64,000 nt of DNA from Pogostemon cablin (GCA_023678885.1 CM043005.1:5198314-5262313), one strand, 5' to 3'. Positions 23,046-36,187 are shown, numbered from the stretch's first letter. The notes: generated by a model from the sequence alone, not told the origin. Numbers and translations are program-made.

Positions 23046-23147
23046 ATGGGGAAAGGTGATAGTTTGTTACTTCCAACGGTGGGACCTCCTATAAAGAGAC
23101 GGTTGAGAAGGAAACAAGCTGGAAGAGGATCTTACAGAGGGAGTTAG
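23046..23147 (+). CDS. uORF in the bHLH leader, strongly basic peptide (33 aa)
   Basis: ATG at 23046 opens 33 codons ended by TAG, 113 bases before the main start. The C-terminal half is very basic (core PPIKRRLRRKQAGRGSYRG). It is the longest leader frame and closest to the CDS, so it is a second candidate for the conserved regulatory uORF of this family. Confidence 0.45.
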   Translation: MGKGDSLLLPTVGPPIKRRLRRKQAGRGSYRGS

Positions 23148-23260
23148 GTTTGGAAATTACACACCAACAAGGGGGGTGATCATAGGGGTATTGTTGGGTT
23201 TCTTTTATAATTAGGGTCGGGTGGTTACGGTAGGACTTTTCTTGGCTGGGAGGACGAAAT

Positions 23261-26200
23261 ATGGGAAGCCGATTGCAGCAAGCACTGAGGAGTCTTTGCT
23301 TTAACACTGGCTGGAAATATGCAATTTTTTGGAAGCTCAAGCATCGAGCAAGAATGTGAGTTCCTCGTGTCCTCTCTTTTATGAATCAATATATTTTAAT
23401 TTATGTCATTTTTTCAAATGGTTTATGAAATCAGTGGCTGAGCTACACTTTTCGTCATAACTCATAAATTGACTAAACATATGTTCTACACCCTCCTGGA
23501 AACATTTTACGTTATGTGGCTTGATTGAATATCATAAGTTTAATGTACAACTAATATACAGCTTGTTATCGTTGAATTATTATGTAAGCTAACACTCTGT
23601 ATGTCTATGTGGTAAGCTGATCAATGAAACTGTTGTTGGTTACTGCATTTTATTTAGTGTTATTCAAATTCTTGATACATACACGTCCAGGCATAATTTA
23701 TTTATTTATTTTTGTTATAAAAAAAGCTGTAGAGTGGTTTTGCCTCACCCTACTAAATATAGTAGCCTGCTACATATTTTTGAGGTTACAAATAAACACA
23801 GAGTAGTTTCGAGCACATAACTGAAGAATTCTTTTAAAACTGTGAAGCTTATTCCTCCCTGAGCGACCATGTTCAAGCTTACAGATTTAAAGTTGTTCAA
23901 CATAAAGAAATTGTTTTCAAGAAAAAGAAAAAATGTCGGAGTTGAAGTGACTAACTAAATCAGAAAAAAAAAAAAAAATTGGACCCGGCGCGAATCGGAG
24001 ATACTGTTAAAAAAAGGCAATTCCTTGTTGAGAAAGCCAGATGGCCAGAGTACAAGCTTTGAAACAGTCTTTGGAAGAACAAAATGTAACACCAATAAGG
24101 TTTGCTTCCTATGTTGTGAATTACATGAAAAATGTTTTTATAGTGAGATATGCGTCATATAATGATTCTATATTTCTACAATTTTGTCTCAATTGCTTCC
24201 TCTTGGAGCTTCCTATTTTGCTAATTGCTAACAAAATAAATGCATCAATATAGAATATAGCTAAATACTTTTTGGCAAATTAACTCTTGCACAGGACTTT
24301 TCATTTGATTGTGTGGATTAGTTTTTAAATATATAATTATTTTCGCTGTTTTTCTGAGTACCAAATGGCACAGGATGTTTACTTGGGAGGATGTCTATTA
24401 TGATGGAAGTCACTGTGTAGACAACAAATGGTCCAACGCAACAATTGGCAGCTTGAGTGAAGGTCCTTGTTCACATGATCCTTTGGGATTAGCTGTGGCA
24501 AAGATGTCATATCAAGTGTATTCTCTTGGAGAAGGGTATGCCACTTGTGCTTTATTTCTACTTATCTGTCTTTTGCCTGGTAAAGATTATTTCTTTGAGA
24601 TTAAGCTAACAATTAATACTTGTGCTTGACACCATTACTATTGTTGGTGCTTTATAATTAAATGTGTATAAAGTAATGAATTTTTCTACTTACGCATACA
24701 CACCCGTGCGCTTTAAATATAACATAGCATACTTACCTAAAATTTCTTTTCATCTTTTGGCCTGCAGGGTTGTTGGACATGTGGCAGTTTCTGGGAAGCA
24801 TTTATGGATATTCTCAGATCAGCATTATACTGATTCGTCCACCACATTTGAGGTTAATTAGTGCAGTAATGACTCTTGTGGAGTTAAAGGATGATATATT
24901 TTAGTATGTGTATATATTTTGGGCACTATTTATCCATCTGGTATTTGTTTCTCCATTTTCCTTGAAAAGCAAAAGTGTATAGTTCTTGAGAGTGTTGACT
25001 TGGATATTTCATGGTTAATCATCTATTTATTGCTTAAGACTGATGCTTGTTTTTTTATGTAATATTGACATTCCTAGGTTTTTCTGTTGGATATTGAGTG
25101 AATTAATCATTGATAATCTGATTAAGCAGAGCTCCTTTGGTATATGAAATGCTTATTAAAAATCCAAGTCCTTTGTTGGATTAAGGATAAAGAGGGCAAG
25201 TTCTTGGTTTAACAACCTAAAAAAGGGAAGTACGACAGAAAAGGAGGGATGAAAAGTAGTTGGTGTTTATTCTTTATTGCAATGTGTGTGATTCTCCATC
25301 TTTCTAATCAAAGATTTTTTCTTGTCCAGTATTATGATGGGTGGCAAACTCAATTTTCAGCAGGAATCAAGGTGAATATCATCTCTTGATTGTTCTCGCT
25401 TTGGTCTTTTCATGTACCAGTGGAATTGAATATCTCCTGTTCAAATTAGAATAAAAAAAATGTATGAGATATACCTTTAATCCCTCTTGTCATCCCTCCT
25501 ATTCTGCAAATGTGACATTGTTGTTGAGTCAAGATCACTTTCTCTGAAAAGAATCCTTTTTGTTTTGTCTATTTATCATAAAGCATTTAAGTAAATCAAT
25601 TGATCTTTGAGTTACTTAACTTCTGGAGGCCATTAAAACTCTATGCTCTGTACTTTATGTTTCTTCTGAGTTGTCATTGAGTTTTCTCGGCCCAATTAGC
25701 TTCAAAATCTATAGTGGTGCTGGATTCTCCTCTCCTTTTGTCTAGGAAAATTTGATGATACAGCTGTTTTTGGAGGCTGTTAAAGCTCTACGCTTTCTAC
25801 TTTATATTTTTTCTGATATGTCAGCGAGTTTTCTTTTCCAAAAGAGCTTCTAAACTTGTAATTTAGTTTCGCTGGATTCTCCTTTCACTTTGTCTTGGAA
25901 AATTTATAATTCAAAATTCCCCCCTTCCTTGCAGACCATTGCAGTTGTGTCTGTCATTCCACATGGAGTTGTACAATTGGGTTCACTAAATAAGGTATGC
26001 CAGCTGTACTTTGCATCCTCATTTTCATTTTATGTATTAGTTGTTTTATACTATTCTATTTCTTGGTTCAAGCTCACCAAGTATGAGTGCTGATTTTTAT
26101 GTAAACTGTTGTTATTTTTATGTGGGTTAAATTTTAGAAATTCCTAAGCTTACTGTTCCTTTTCATTTTATGTTATTTTACTTTTAATTTTTTTTATTTT

Positions 26201-29200
26201 TTTGGAGGAGGAAGTACTTTCTAATGCTATATAATGGAGTATGAGTATAGGTGGAAATTATTGAGTGTTGATGGCTACTAATAGAATTTCTGGTTTTTTA
26301 TTATTATTAGTTGGTTAAAAATTTCAGCTACATTATTCTGCATATTAAGTCTGTCCATTTTGAAGTGTAACGAAAATCATTTGACTCAATTCTGTGACAT
26401 TCACTCTTTTACTTCTATACATATAGATACTGGTTGTTTGAATCCCTACAACTTACTCTGAGATAGTCCAGGCAAGTGAATGTGGCTCAATATTTTTCAA
26501 CTTTTTGGTTGGTTAATATTCAATGGTAAATTGACATTGATCATGTCTTAAAATGCCAAGACTCTTCTTCTGGAGCCCTTATTTGAATGAGAACTCTTTA
26601 TATTTTAGCCATGCTTACACCTTGTTTTTCATCTTTGAATTGATTAGATTGCTGAGGATTTGAAATTTGTTGACCATATCAGAAATATTTTTTCTGAGCT
26701 GCAAGATTCCTTAGCTGGTTGCATCCCGAGTTCATTAAAGAGTAACACAGAGAATACTTGTCTGGTGAATATCACTCCCTCTCTCACTCACACATTCCAA
26801 TGCATCCAAATTGATGCAAAGTCAATGTTTTTACTTCTCAATCTCTTATAGCCTTGCATTCTTTATCAGTCAGATATGTGCACAATTGTTTCGGATTCAG
26901 CTGGTCATCATTGCCTAGAACAATTGAAAGGGTCTGTTAATGAGGATGAGGTGAATTTATGGTCTCAATTGCTCTCATTTCCTGGAGAATCTGTTGATCA
27001 TTCTCGCATTTTCCCTCTAAGGGAGGGCTATCCTAATAAAACTCTTAAAATGAAGATGCAAGAGAAAGCTGAGAGCTCAATGCCTGAGAATGATATTTTA
27101 CTTCTCTCAAGTTGTGAAAATAGTCTAACAAAGCAACTGCGACAGGAAGGGATGGAATCTCATGACAGAAATGTTGGAAAACTGAATGACATTAGGGACT
27201 TTGGGAAGAGATCTGAAATACAAAGTACACCAACTGAGGATACCGAGATTGAAAAATTTAGTTTGTATAATGCCACTCAAGTAGCTGATTGTTCTCAGAT
27301 GGTCACATTTAAAGCTCCTTCTGAAATCCTTGATTCTACACCTTTCCTCTTTCATGGTGACATTAGTGTTCCAAAACTTTCTACAATGCAGTTGCATCAA
27401 GATTTTGAGGACCTTGAACTGCCAGTAGGGTCTAGTCGTGTTGAGATGAGGATTTCACCTTTCTGCTTTTATTCTGGCTATGAACTGTATGAAGCATTGG
27501 GACCTTTCCACAAACAGAATGAATGTGTCTGGGAGGTAGAGAAAACTGCTTCAGATATGGCTGTTGATATTTCTGAGGGAATGGGTAGTTGCAGCATGCT
27601 TATGGACAATTCTGATGTGCACCTTCTAGATGCAGTGGTGGCCAAAGCTAGTCATAAGGGGGATCGCCTAGAATGTGAGATATCATGCCGTGACACTGGG
27701 GAATCCCTCCTGACTGCTGAAAGAACACCTTGCACTAGTATAGGGGCTATTAGTTCAGCAGGCTTTTCTTTTGATCAAGACACGTCAAGTAGCTTGAACT
27801 CAGTGACATGCGGTGTTGAATCTTTTAAAGGCATCTCATCCACCAGTTCCAGTAGAGGCAGTGAACACATGGATAGGCTCAGAGGACCTGTTAAAGTAAA
27901 TAAAAAGAGAGCTAGACCTGGTGAAAGTAGTAGACCAAGACCAAGGGATAGGCAACTGATCCAAGATCGAATAAAAGAATTGCGAGAGCTTATTCCTAAT
28001 GGATCAAAGGTAATCCACCACCTTATTGTTCCGGCAAAATGATTCTCATATGCTGTGTATTGAAACTTTTGAATCTCACAGTGCAGCATTGACTCGCTTT
28101 TGGAGCGAACAGTTAAGCACATGATCTTCTTGCAGAATGTTACCAGACATGCAGAGAAACTACGCAAATGCTCGGCGTCTAAGGTAGACAATCTTTATAA
28201 TTCAATCTAAGGTTGTTCCTGGTAGATAGATATTGTCACCTCTTCTTGTCTTTCCGATGAGTTTTGGCTATTTCCTTCTGGGGCTTCTTATAATTATTTT
28301 TTAATTATTGGTTTTTGGATAGAAATGGGGTTGTACGTGTAAGTGAGGATCTTCTTTTGGGATGTAAACTAGCATCTAATTTAAAAAGAAAAGTTTTACC
28401 TAACCTTATATGTCTTGACTTAACCAAAATTTGCCAGACATCATATCTGTCCCAATTTGATATTCGAGTTGTGTTGTTGATGATTTGAATTAATTTTACA
28501 TGGCAGATATCTTTGACATTCAGCTGAGATTAGCCTGTCCCTTCAATTTTCTTTTTTGACATTAACAAATGAAAAGGATGAGGAATATCGGAAACTGAAA
28601 GTAGCAGACAGATAGGTCAAATAATTTGTTAATCAAAGTTTGTGCGTCCTGCAGTCTTACTTCTATTATGCCTTTTACCCCTCCTCTTGCATTGCCTCCT
28701 AATTTAGGGCAGCAGATTGCTTGGCCTGAAAATTCACTCCGTGACTGATATACTGCACATGTATGTGTATGTGTATATATAGTATATATGAGTGGCTGCT
28801 TGGTTCATGTAACCACAGTTATTAATGACTTCTAATAAGTAAAAAACATTTTTTAATTTTCAGTTGCTTGACAAAGAGACAGGTATGCAGAAATTTTCGC
28901 GATGTGAACAGGGTTCAAGCTGGGCTGTGGAAGTTGGAAACAACCGAAAAGTTTGCCCAATAATAGTTGAAAATATAAATATGAATGGGCAAATGCTGGT
29001 TGAGGTAATGGCAAATATTAGCTAGTTTTCATTGAGTTCCTGTAGATCAATAATTAAAACTCTTATTTCATGCAATAAATAAGTCTTCCATATTTATAAA
29101 AGATTATACAAGTCTCGGCTCATTTGGTTTCAGTAGAGAAGGATCTCTGTCTCAAGACATAATATGTGTGTATCTTTTTTTTCTAACTTTTACAAGTATC

Positions 29201-30832
29201 TTGCTTGATGTAGATGCTGTGCAAAGAGTGTGGTCAGTTTCTTGACGTAGCAGAAACAATCAGAAGCTTGGGTCTAAGTATTCTGAAAGGTGTTTCGGAA
29301 GCCTACGGAAATAACACATGGATGTGCTTTGTGGTTGAGGTACTCATCTAACTGTGTGCCACTTATAAAACAAAATAAATTTTAGTGTCCTCTGTCCTTT
29401 ATCACTATCAGTTATTTGATATGAGAACCTTATTATAAATCAAATGTTGATTCTTAAGACACAAAGAATATTTCCTGTCAGATCCTCCTATGTTATATAA
29501 CTTATATTGGACAACAATGAAAATTTCTATATGTTCATGAAAAGACTAGAACTTAGATAATTGTATGTCTTTTGCTTTGTCATTACTAAAACAGAAGAGA
29601 GGTGCTAGTGTGCAATCGGGTGTATGATGCACCCTTTCGAGAAGGACTACTCTTTAGAATACATAGGGTTACTCTACTCGAAAGAGTTCATTAACAACAG
29701 TAATATTACTTTTTGTACAAAAGAGTAACCGTCTCTTATACTATAGAGTATCCTTCCATTGTACTAAAGAGTAATCCCGGTTCCATAGTGGAACTGATTC
29801 CATACTAGTTTTTGTGAAAACAGAGACATTATATGTTTTTAAAAGGTTGCTTTCAAACATGTTCAATTAGTATTTGTAACAATGGGTCAATTGTGTGATC
29901 TTGTTATTTTAGTTTGCAAAATTTTTATTGGGTTCTTCAAATTCTTTCTTGGATTTCTTTATTATAAGAGTTCCAACTAGTTATGCCCCTGTTCTTATCT
30001 CTTATGGATGTGCAAAGCTCGTGCATGTATAGGAATCTCATTGAATTTGGGATGAATCATGAAATACATCCTATATTGAAGTATAAGTGTTGGATAGATT
30101 AAAATAAGTATTACTATTTTAATTCCAAATTATCTAATCCAAATCATTTAATTCCAATGAGTTAACAATCTCAACATATACGTTGTACAATATTATCATT
30201 GTTGAGATGACTGGTATACTGATGATGTTTCATAAGTTCAGTTAGATAAATTAGTATTTCACGCATATAATTTGTGCGACATGCTACTGTTCATGTCATT
30301 AAGGTTTTTTTTATCATACAAGGGACTGAGTATAGAGTGCTTGGTTAAAGGAGTTGCCGACTAGGTAGATGTCAGGATAATGATCCTACATAGTTGATCC
30401 AGTTACAGAAGAATTGAGACAATTTCTCTAAAATATACTGGAAATTGTTATAACAAAACTTAATTAGGCCTAGTGAGTAAATCTTTCTCATGGATGACAA
30501 AGTAGAAAGGATTCTAGTTTCTGTGGTTCACACTTAACGTGACTTTGAAGCAATTCTCAATTATTTTCTATAGATTCAAAACCGCGTTTCCTGATGGTAC
30601 TACAGATTATTTTTGGTAGATATAATGAATTATTTAATCGGATTCTAGACCTACATATCTTAGTCTTTATTTTGAGCATCTATGATTGATGTACTTTCTT
30701 TTAGTTTAGCAGAATATAACTGTCTTTTGGGACATGTCTAATGCGTCAATTTGGCAGGGGCAACATAATAGAAACATGCACCGAATGGATGTTTTATGGT
30801 CGTTGATGCAACTTCTGCAGCCTAATAACTAA
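23261..30832 (+). CDS. LONESOME HIGHWAY-like bHLH transcription factor (11 exons)
   Basis: Exons: 23261-23355, 24374-24535, 24768-24852, 25330-25371, 25935-25994, 26648-26764, 26870-28009, 28082-28183, 28864-29004, 29214-29339 and 30758-30832. Phases agree, giving 714 residues. The AG at 26851 is an alternative acceptor for exon 7 that adds six codons in frame. Residues 1-~165 form the GAF-like N-terminal domain of the LHW family (starts MGSRLQQALRSLCFNTGWKY, then FWKLKHRARMMFTWED). The long exon 7 is a Ser/Glu-rich middle region. The bHLH lies at about 532-601 (basic part KKRARPGESSRPRPRDRQLI, then DRIKELRELIPNG and LLERTVKHMIFLQNVTRHA). It lacks the usual His-Glu-Arg DNA-contact triad, as in LHW. 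A C-terminal ACT-like dimerisation region follows. LHW proteins pair with TMO5-type bHLHs to drive vascular cell divisions; LHW-like members also act elsewhere. Intron 10 (29340-30757) is the longest and contains possible repeat debris at 29590-29800. Confidence 0.94.
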
Positions 30833-32318
30833 AATTAATCTCTTGAATTTGCTACTTGAACGACTCTCGGATCTCTATTGATGTTGGGGCTCAACCTTTT
30901 GTTGTTTTTTTGACGTCATTGTCTTCATGTCAAGTAGCCTGTAACGATGTGTTTTTGTTGTTTTATATGCTCTCAGCTGTCAAATGTAGCTTGTAACGAT
31001 GTTTTCATATATACTCTTAGTATTTTGAGTGGGGTGTGCATTTTCTTAATTAATTTTTTTAAAAATTTATTATTATTTGGGTAGTCTCTGTTATTTTTAT
31101 TTTGTTGTACCAATGCCACATTCTTGTGTCAATATTGGTGAGTTTTGGTTGATGTATTTATCTAGAAAACGTTTGATTGTGTTATGGTTTATTGTTTTCT
31201 TTGTAATATTTAGAGTTTTTTTTATGCGTGGATGTATTCTCGACTTCACGCGCGAATTTTATGTTTATTTTGAGAGTTATTTAGTTTTATGATATATTTG
31301 TAATTTCAGTTCATGCCATAATCCATTTTATCACTAGATTCATTGAAATTTGTGAATCCTTAAAATTTAGCAATAATTTTAAGAGTACGATCATAATTTT
31401 ACTTTTATGGTTTGAGATCACTCGTCAGTGGAAAAGATACTCATTTGTTATATTTTTTAAATCCACGTGGATTGTGGATTACTATTATTATTATTTTATA
31501 TAAAATTGATAATTGTATTAGTGGTGTGTGGGACTAATGAGTAGAGTCCTTGTTTATAAAAGGGAAATTGATATTTTTGAAGTGAAAGTCTAAAAAAATA
31601 AAATTAATACTTTATTAGCAGGTATAATATTTTTCCATGTGATTGCGTGGTTTATTGTTTGAGTTTAGGAATTTCCTAAGAGGACTGGTGGAGATTCCAC
31701 AATACATACTCTTAAAACCACATGCATATATAAAACTACATGGTTATTTTAATATCTCAAAGAGTAAAAGTGAATATAATTAGTTGTTGGGTTTGATTCT
31801 TAAAATGTTAAAAATAGGTTTCATGTATATATTATGATGTTTTAAGGATATTATATTCTGTCATGTCACTATTAAAATGTAACGTACAAGGAAGCATATA
31901 TCATGATAATGATCACAATTATCATTGCATGCCAAGTATGCACCAATCACTCAAAATTTTGTAGGACGATTGATTAAGAAGTTGAGAATGTTAAGAGAGA
32001 AAAAAAGATGAAAAGATCAATAATATAGGAGTATATGATATGATAATGTTTTTGGAAATATAAATTATTAAGAGAGATTTACTTAGTTCTTTTAATGACC
32101 ATATACAACATCCAGGGTTACACATCAAATTGTTGAAATTTGGAACTCATTTTTAATATATAGTATATATATAAATTTAAAGACAATTAGAACTGGTAAT
32201 CAAAGAAAGAAAGAAAAGGGGTGACAAAGAAACAAGATTTATACAATTATTCAAACAATTAAAGATATGATAATTAAGGGAACAAGTTTGTGGTTAAGTA
32301 AGAAGAACAGATGGGTTC
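30833..32318. other. Spacer between the convergent bHLH and dioxygenase genes
   Basis: It holds the two 3' untranslated regions and AT-rich DNA. A diverged Stowaway-like MITE is probable at about 31435-31621: it shares 'gataattgtattagtgg' and the ATT-run with the other copies, but its ends are poorly kept. No gene is seen. Confidence 0.5.
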
Positions 32319-34089
32319 CTAACAACCTCTGTTGATGAGTTTAAAATTTGGAAGTGCTGAAAACTGACCACCTCGTACACTCTTCTTTTGGTAATGAGTA
32401 ACAAATTCTACATAACTCACTTCCCTGTAGATGGCAGGGTTATCCTCTGATACCAGCTCTTTTATGGGTCCATATGCCTTCACCATTTGCTCTGCACTTG
32501 GATAAAAGAAGCATGCGGCCGACACTCGGCTCCCTCTCGACCTTGCCAGCACCCGATGCTCCACGCTCTTGAACTTGTCGTTGCTCATAAGCTATATGTA
32601 TATATATACCAACAGTTGCAAACAAATTAACATAGTTAAGGACTGAAATTGATAAGCAATGCATATATTATATTATTACCTGTAGAAAATCTCCAACGTT
32701 GGCAATCAAAGCTCCTGGAATAGGAGGCACATCCACCCAACAGTCATTGTGATGTATCTGAAGGCCTCCACATTGATCCTGCACTAGGACGGTGAGCGTT
32801 GTCGGATCGGAATGCTGAACCGTGCCGAATGTCTTGTCTGGTTCAGGGGAGGGTGGATAATAGAGGCATGTAAGGTATTCACTTTTCATGCATTGCATCT
32901 GCTCCAAGAATCCTCTGTTCAGACCCAACGCCTCCGATAGTAATTTGGATAAAAGGTCTCTCAGATTGTTCATGTACTTCATGTAATCAATGATTTCATT
33001 TCTGCAACTCCATTAACATGTCTAAAATAAACAATGCATGCCATGTTTTGGTTAAAAGAGAACTAGTGGTTTCAATTCATTAAGAAAGGATGAAACATAT
33101 ACTAACAAGAATCTTGATATCAGAAAACACCATATATGGCAATATGTTAGGTATAAATAATGCCAGCCTTTATCACCTACAAAGACAAAGTTATATATAT
33201 AGGAAAATCATGAACCAGAGAAAATATCACATTTCGTTACGCAAGTATACTCAAATCTAATTTAATTCTCTAATTTAGTCTTTCAATTTTGATCAATTTT
33301 AAATATGGCTGGAAATATCAAATTTGGCTCTTTAAATTTCCTAAAATTTGGATAATTTTGAGAAATCCATGTGACAGCTTGCACAATTATTTGGCGCCAG
33401 CTTTAAAGTTTAGCACCAAATTTCAAAAAAAACTCTCAAGTTCTAGACAAATAGGGAATTCCAATAAGATTGAAAAATTTCCAACAATAAAGAATCAAAA
33501 TTGGGTATAAGAAATGAGAATTGAAATACTGAAGGAACCTTCAAACATACAAGACCAAATGTGATATTTTCCCGTTAACAAACCAACTCTACCTGCAAAC
33601 AGAAGGAATAACTCCGGGATCGAGTAAGCCATCCATAAACGTACAAGCAAATGCATCCCTCCAACTTGCTACATCTTCCCTTTTGAGGTCTCCATTTATG
33701 GTGTAGAATCTCACAGGGCGCCTACCATCCGATGAATACAGCTCCATCTTTGCTTCCTTTGGCTGCTCGTGAAACCTTCGAGTGCATTCCAATATACCCC
33801 CCATCACACTCATGGGAACTCCATGGTTAACCATTTGGAAGAACCCATGAGTTTGTGAAGCTCTACGAATCTCTTCAACGATATCCATCCTCCTTTCACT
33901 CCCATGCAAGTCTATCACGGGGATCTTAACCCCGGCCCCGTCTCTAGTTTGGTGAGGCTCGGGCGGGCTTACGAAGAATTTTGGAACTTTGGTCACTCCA
34001 GAATCCACAAGTCCCTTCACACCACCTTTAGTTTTCTCAAACTTGTCTATTTCCATCTCCCATTCATGATCAAAGCCATCAGTTTCCAT
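32319..34089 (-). CDS. 2-oxoglutarate/Fe(II)-dependent dioxygenase, ACC-oxidase-homolog type (3 exons)
   Basis: Exons on the minus strand: 34089-33593, 33001-32680 and 32591-32319. They give 363 residues, the usual length for this family. The N-terminal DIOX_N domain (about residues 55-160) contains GFFQMVNHGVPMSVM. The catalytic jelly-roll (about 205-310) carries the iron ligands His229, Asp231 (VQHSDPTTLTVLVQD) and His285 (SVEHRVLA), and the 2-oxoglutarate-binding Arg295 and Ser297 (RVSAACFF). The start region (FEKTKGGVKGLVDSGVTKVP) is diagnostic of the '1-aminocyclopropane-1-carboxylate oxidase homolog' clade of plant DOXC enzymes. These are not true ethylene-forming ACC oxidases but hydroxylate or demethylate diverse metabolites; glucosinolate and alkaloid hydroxylases belong here. 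The substrate cannot be inferred. It is cytosolic by family, with no signal peptide. All catalytic residues are intact. Confidence 0.95.
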
Positions 34090-34630
34090 ACTTTTTTGTG
34101 ATGATCTAAGAGAATTCTTTAGAACAAGTATTTAAGTTGAAGCAATCTTGAAGGTTGAGTAAACATGTGGGGAACATGATTCTTCAAATACTGCTGTTCT
34201 TGATCACTGACAGCTTTGATAGTTGACTATCTAGTTGGTTTTATTATTTAAAGTTCAATAAATGCCATGAATTATGGTGTTTATTTTAACGTAAAAGGGT
34301 TGAATATTGCAAGCAAGATCATGCCAAACTCATGCCTAGGCCTTGGAATATTTATTGATCAAGAAATCAACAATTAAATATTAGCTGTCCCCTTCTACCC
34401 AAAATTTCTGAATATTTGTAACCCAACAGAAATCACTAAGTACCGTAATTAAGAGCATTGCTGATATGAAAAACACAAAATTACCTCAGCACACACATAT
34501 ATATACAGTCCTTGATATACATACACATAATTTATCAAGAAATGAACCTCAGCATGAATACACACACACAAATGTATCTACACTCTGGTGAAAGAATTGG
34601 ATAAAATAATTGTGAGAGGTTATTTGTATT
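34090..34630 (-). promoter_or_regulatory. Upstream region of the dioxygenase gene
   Basis: It contains the leader and promoter of the minus-strand dioxygenase. Short CA-rich and AT-rich microsatellites lie near 34484-34570. No specific operator is recognised. Confidence 0.4.
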
Positions 34631-34850
34631 GGATCAAAGGTGATCCACCATCAATTAATGTTGTTCCTGAAAAATGATTCTGTGTTGAAAGCACATGATC
34701 TTCTTGCCAAGTGTTACCAGACATGCAGAGAGACTAATCAAATATAAGGTAATTAATTAAACAATCTAAGTAATTCAATCTAAGGTGGTAGACACTAGTA
34801 TTAATTATTGTCATGGATCCCTTCCTGTCTTTTCCATGATTCTCACCCCT
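34631..34850 (+). pseudogene. Fragment of an LHW-like bHLH gene (exon 7 end, intron, part of exon 8)
   Basis: The stretch starts GGATCAAAGG, like the exon 7 donor at 28001, continues through a shortened intron ('tgatccacca', 'aaaatgattct'), then matches exon 8 of the bHLH gene ('gcacatgatcttcttgc', 'gttaccagacatgcagag') and its following intron ('aattcaatctaagg'). About half of exon 8 (the part encoding CSIDSLLERTV) is deleted and the frame is broken. Because intron sequence is included, it came from genomic DNA and not from a retrocopied mRNA. It lies 6.6 kb from the intact gene in the same orientation. Confidence 0.88.
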
Positions 34851-35005
34851 ACAAATGTCCCAATAGAGATTTCTTCTACTCTAAAAAAGGTAGATATGTT
34901 TAAAAGTGGATCCAATTAACCCTGAAAATAAACCTTCATTTTGTAGCCATTTAAAACCAAGTGAGTTTAAATATACCTCGTCTTTCACTCCTTTGACATC
35001 TCAAT
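34851..35005. other. Short spacer before the hAT-type element
   Basis: No feature apart from the 8-bp target duplication ATCTCAAT at its end (34998-35005). Confidence 0.5.
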
Positions 35006-35915
35006 TAGCACTGTCAAAATGGGTTGGGCCAACCCGTCCCAACCCGTCTTAACCCACCAATTTCACAACCCAAAATTAACCCGCCACATAAAACCCGCCC
35101 CACTTCAAACCCACTAGAGTGTGGGTAACCCGCACCGCCCCATCAACCCAACATCAACTTACTTTTATAAATTAAAATTTAAAAAAGTAACATACAACTT
35201 TTAGATTTTAATACGGAATATTTAAATAATAAAAATATTATCATCCAGCCCTACCCCTGACCCACCCCCACCCCACCCACTCACGCCCCAAATTTTTTTT
35301 TATTTTTTAAATTTTAATATTTAAATTATAAAAATATTATCACCCAACCCTACCCCTACCGACCCCCATCCACTCCCCCCCCTCCCCCCAAATTTTCCCC
35401 AACCCCCCACCCTAAAAAAAAATTATTTCCTTTTAAATTTTAATATTTAAATAATAAAAATATTATCACCCAACCATACCCCTACCCACCCCCATCCACC
35501 CCCTCTAAATTTTTTTAGAATTTAATATTAAAATCTAAAAAAAATTTAAAAAAATTTAAAATTTTTTTTTGTGGGGATGGGTGGGTAGGGGGTGGGGTGG
35601 GTAAGGGGTAGGATTGGCTGCTAATATTTTCATTATTTAAATATTTAAATCTAAAATTTTAAAAAATTTTGGGGGATGGGTGGGTAGGGTTGTGGGGGTG
35701 GGTAGGGATAGGGTTGGGTGATAATATTTTTATTATTTAAATATTAAAATATAAAATTAAAAAAAAAAGGGTTGACCCGCAATAACCCGACCCACAGGTG
35801 GCCCGACACACGATGGGCCCAACCCATGGTGACCCAACCTATTTGGGTCAACCAAAAAATAGGTTATGATAGATTATGGGCTGAACCAGCTCAATGACCC
35901 AAATTGACAGCTCTA
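35006..35915. mobile_element. hAT-type foldback MITE with C-rich and G-rich arms (910 bp)
   Basis: An 8-bp duplication ATCTCAAT flanks it (34998-35005, 35916-35923). The termini TAGCACTGTCAA and, inverted, TAGAGCTGTCAA are hAT-like. The left half carries 'ACCCG/AACCC' motifs and three units of CCCTACCCCTRACC-type C-runs separated by AT-rich spacers. The right half carries the complementary G-runs (GGGTGGGTAGGGGGTGGGG and similar) with the same spacers. The whole element can fold into a long imperfect hairpin. There is no coding sequence. Confidence 0.85.
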
Positions 35916-35957
35916 ATCTCAATACCTCTATCACTCGTATCAATCTACTAGCCACGT

Positions 35958-36007
35958 CCCACCTCTCCCACCCCCACCCTCCCCCTCCCCCTCCCCCACC
36001 CCCTATC
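35958..36007. repeat. C-rich low-complexity tract
   Basis: About 50 bases of CCCCNCC-type polypyrimidine (plus strand) lie just outside the hAT element's right duplication. Confidence 0.85.
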
Positions 36008-36187
36008 CCTTTGATGACCCATTTCACAGGTCCTTCATATACGACAAAAAAAGTGAAGAAAAAAAAATAAAAAAGAATTGAGCAACGGATTGAGCAAATA
36101 GTTGCATGACGCAACCCAATCTTCGACCTATCCTTTTATAATTATAATGTGATAAGTGTTTTGTTGCAATTTATTTTGAGTGTATAT

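Noticed and set aside
24041..24253. 70-codon frame in intron 1 of the bHLH gene
   Set aside because: It lies between well-supported splice sites and shows no domain.
26876..28042. Separate intronless gene of 388 codons
   Set aside because: It is exon 7 of the bHLH gene. The helix-loop-helix is split across exons 7 and 8, and the frame needs the splice at 28009/28082.
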